Of a stretch of 5,471 bases of DNA, positions 4,714 to 5,471 are shown piece by piece (positions within the stretch are counted from its first letter, which is position 1; each line of letters begins with the position of its first letter). The notes under the pieces are model-generated. The model did no database searches. It was not told the DNA's origin and saw only the letters and a program-made list of their open reading frames with translations. The position numbers were made by a program, and so were the translations under genes. Origin of the DNA: an uncultured Lachnospiraceae bacterium (lineage in GTDB: Bacteria; Bacillota; Clostridia; Lachnospirales; Lachnospiraceae); the NCBI GenBank assembly GCA_902782965.1, contig CACZPG010000029.1, positions 1 through 5,471 of the forward strand, in the 5' to 3' direction.

Positions 4714-5471
4714 ATGAAGAGAAGAGTTATAGCAGGTTTTATTATATTATTTACGATTATCGGAATAATAGGATATATTCCGGGAGTCGAAATTAAGTCA
4801 TATGCTGAGGAATTAGAAGAAATTACATTGGATGAACCTAAAGAGATTTCTTCTAGTGATATTGCCATGAAGACTACGGATAAATATAGTGATATTTACA
4901 AAATTGAGATTAAAAAATCAACATACGTCGCAATTAATATTTTTATTACAGGAAACAATAAGTGTAGTGTTAAAATACTTGATTCAAATGATAAAGTGGT
5001 TGATTCATATTCTGAAAAAAGTAAATTATGGGGAAAGGATCCCGGTGGTAATGGAAATAGATTAAAAGGAAGTATATCTAAAAAATTAAGTGCTGGTGAG
5101 TATAAAGTTGAACTATCTGCTGATAAATTTAATCTGGATTATAGTGGTATTGCTGCTTCACTGAATCTTTCAATTGAAACACTTCCTGCAGCTGCAACAA
5201 TAAAGACAATAAAAAAAGGCAGTGGTAATAAACTTCAGATTGAGTGGAAAAAGTCGTCCTCAAAAGGGGTAAAAGGATATGTTATAGAAAGAGCTACTAA
5301 GAAAAACGGAACCTACTATATGATAAAAGAAGTAAAGGGTAATAAGACAAAAGCCTCCATAGTTATGAAGGACTATGCAAAGAATGTAAAATACTTTTAT
5401 AGAGTTAGAGCTTATAAAGAAAATGAAAATGGAGATGAAGTGTACAGCTTTGGTAAGAGTGCAAAATTAAA
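4714..5471 (+). CDS. Exported protein with PPC-like and fibronectin type III domains (3' end outside window)
   Basis: The frame is open from ATG 4714 to the right edge (252 full codons). Residues 1-31 look like a signal peptide: K-R-R, a hydrophobic core at 5-22, and S-Y-A at 29-31 before an acidic run. Cleavage after Ala31 is plausible; an uncleaved anchor is the alternative. Residues 57-155 read as a beta-sandwich similar to bacterial pre-peptidase C-terminal (PPC) domains: D-I-Y-K-I at 60-64, V-K-I-L-D at 86-90 and L-S-A-G-E-Y-K-V at 125-132. Residues 157-252 match a fibronectin type III domain: L-P-A near the start, I-E-W at 176-178, G-Y-V-I-E-R at 188-193 and Y-F-Y-R-V-R-A-Y at 227-234. 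Such modules bind carbohydrate or protein on the cell surface or act as spacers. No catalytic domain is seen, but more may follow. Codons are visibly more A/T-ending (AAA, TTA, AGT, ATT) than in the genes before it. Confidence 0.8.
   Translation, partial: MKRRVIAGFIILFTIIGIIGYIPGVEIKSYAEELEEITLDEPKEISSSDIAMKTTDKYSDIYKIEIKKSTYVAINIFITGNNKCSVKILDSNDKVVDSYSEKSKLWGKDPGGNGNRLKGSISKKLSAGEYKVELSADKFNLDYSGIAASLNLSIETLPAAATIKTIKKGSGNKLQIEWKKSSSKGVKGYVIERATKKNGTYYMIKEVKGNKTKASIVMKDYAKNVKYFYRVRAYKENENGDEVYSFGKSAKL

Noticed and set aside
4560..4868. Minus-strand open frame of about 100 codons across the boundary of the last two genes
   Set aside because: It overlaps two good + strand genes, including a strong ribosome binding site and signal peptide; its hydrophobic, Ile/Leu-rich translation is what the complement of A+T-rich coding DNA gives.

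Overview
The window looks like a piece of a low-to-moderate G+C Firmicutes (Bacillota) chromosome, most like Lachnospiraceae/Clostridia. The reasons are strong AAGGAGG-type ribosome binding sites, AGA-rich arginine codons, the C-x3-H-F-Y-D...C-P-H-C-G zinc-ribbon starts, and an Asp-Ala-Ser-Glu-Gly linker of a kind common in that family. The genus assignment is inference. All seven recognisable genes lie on the + strand with gaps of 22, 5, 23, 8, 64 and 28 bases. They look like one operon, possibly with a second promoter in the 64-base gap. No RNA gene, mobile element, CRISPR array or convincing terminator was seen.

Layout: (1) 1-258, the C-terminal end of a PP2C-type Ser/Thr phosphatase, cut by the window's left edge. 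(2) 281-1042, a zinc ribbon, a Gly/Ala/Phe-rich linker and an FHA domain. (3) 1048-1647, a paralogue of gene 2 whose FHA-like domain has lost the phosphopeptide-binding segment, but which carries a second zinc ribbon at its C-terminus. (4) 1671-2627, an FHA domain fused to a bacterial PH-like domain that is split by a two-helix membrane hairpin. (5) 2636-3625, a soluble Ser/Thr kinase with an N-terminal zinc ribbon and a non-RD catalytic loop. (6) 3690-4685, a cytoplasmic FHA domain, one membrane helix and an acidic/Pro-rich stalk leading to an unrecognised exported domain. (7) 4714 to the right edge, an exported protein with a signal peptide or anchor, a PPC-like beta domain and a fibronectin type III domain; it is visibly more A+T-rich and has no stop inside the window.

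How they may work together: phosphatase, kinase and several FHA readers make a complete phosphothreonine writer-eraser-reader set. It resembles in logic the threonine-phosphorylation pathway that controls type VI secretion (PpkA/PppA/Fha) and the kinase/FHA modules found near some Firmicute type VII-like secretion loci. Two readers are membrane-bound (genes 4 and 6) and the last gene is exported, so the likely output is an envelope or secretion process. The link to a particular machine is inference, because no secretion ATPase, WXG100 protein or ubiquitin-like protein lies in the window. The least ordinary points are four D-x-x-T-hydrophobic motifs in the gene 2 linker (possible kinase targets), the gutted FHA domain of gene 3, the FHA/split-PH fusion, and the HGDIS catalytic loop of the kinase.
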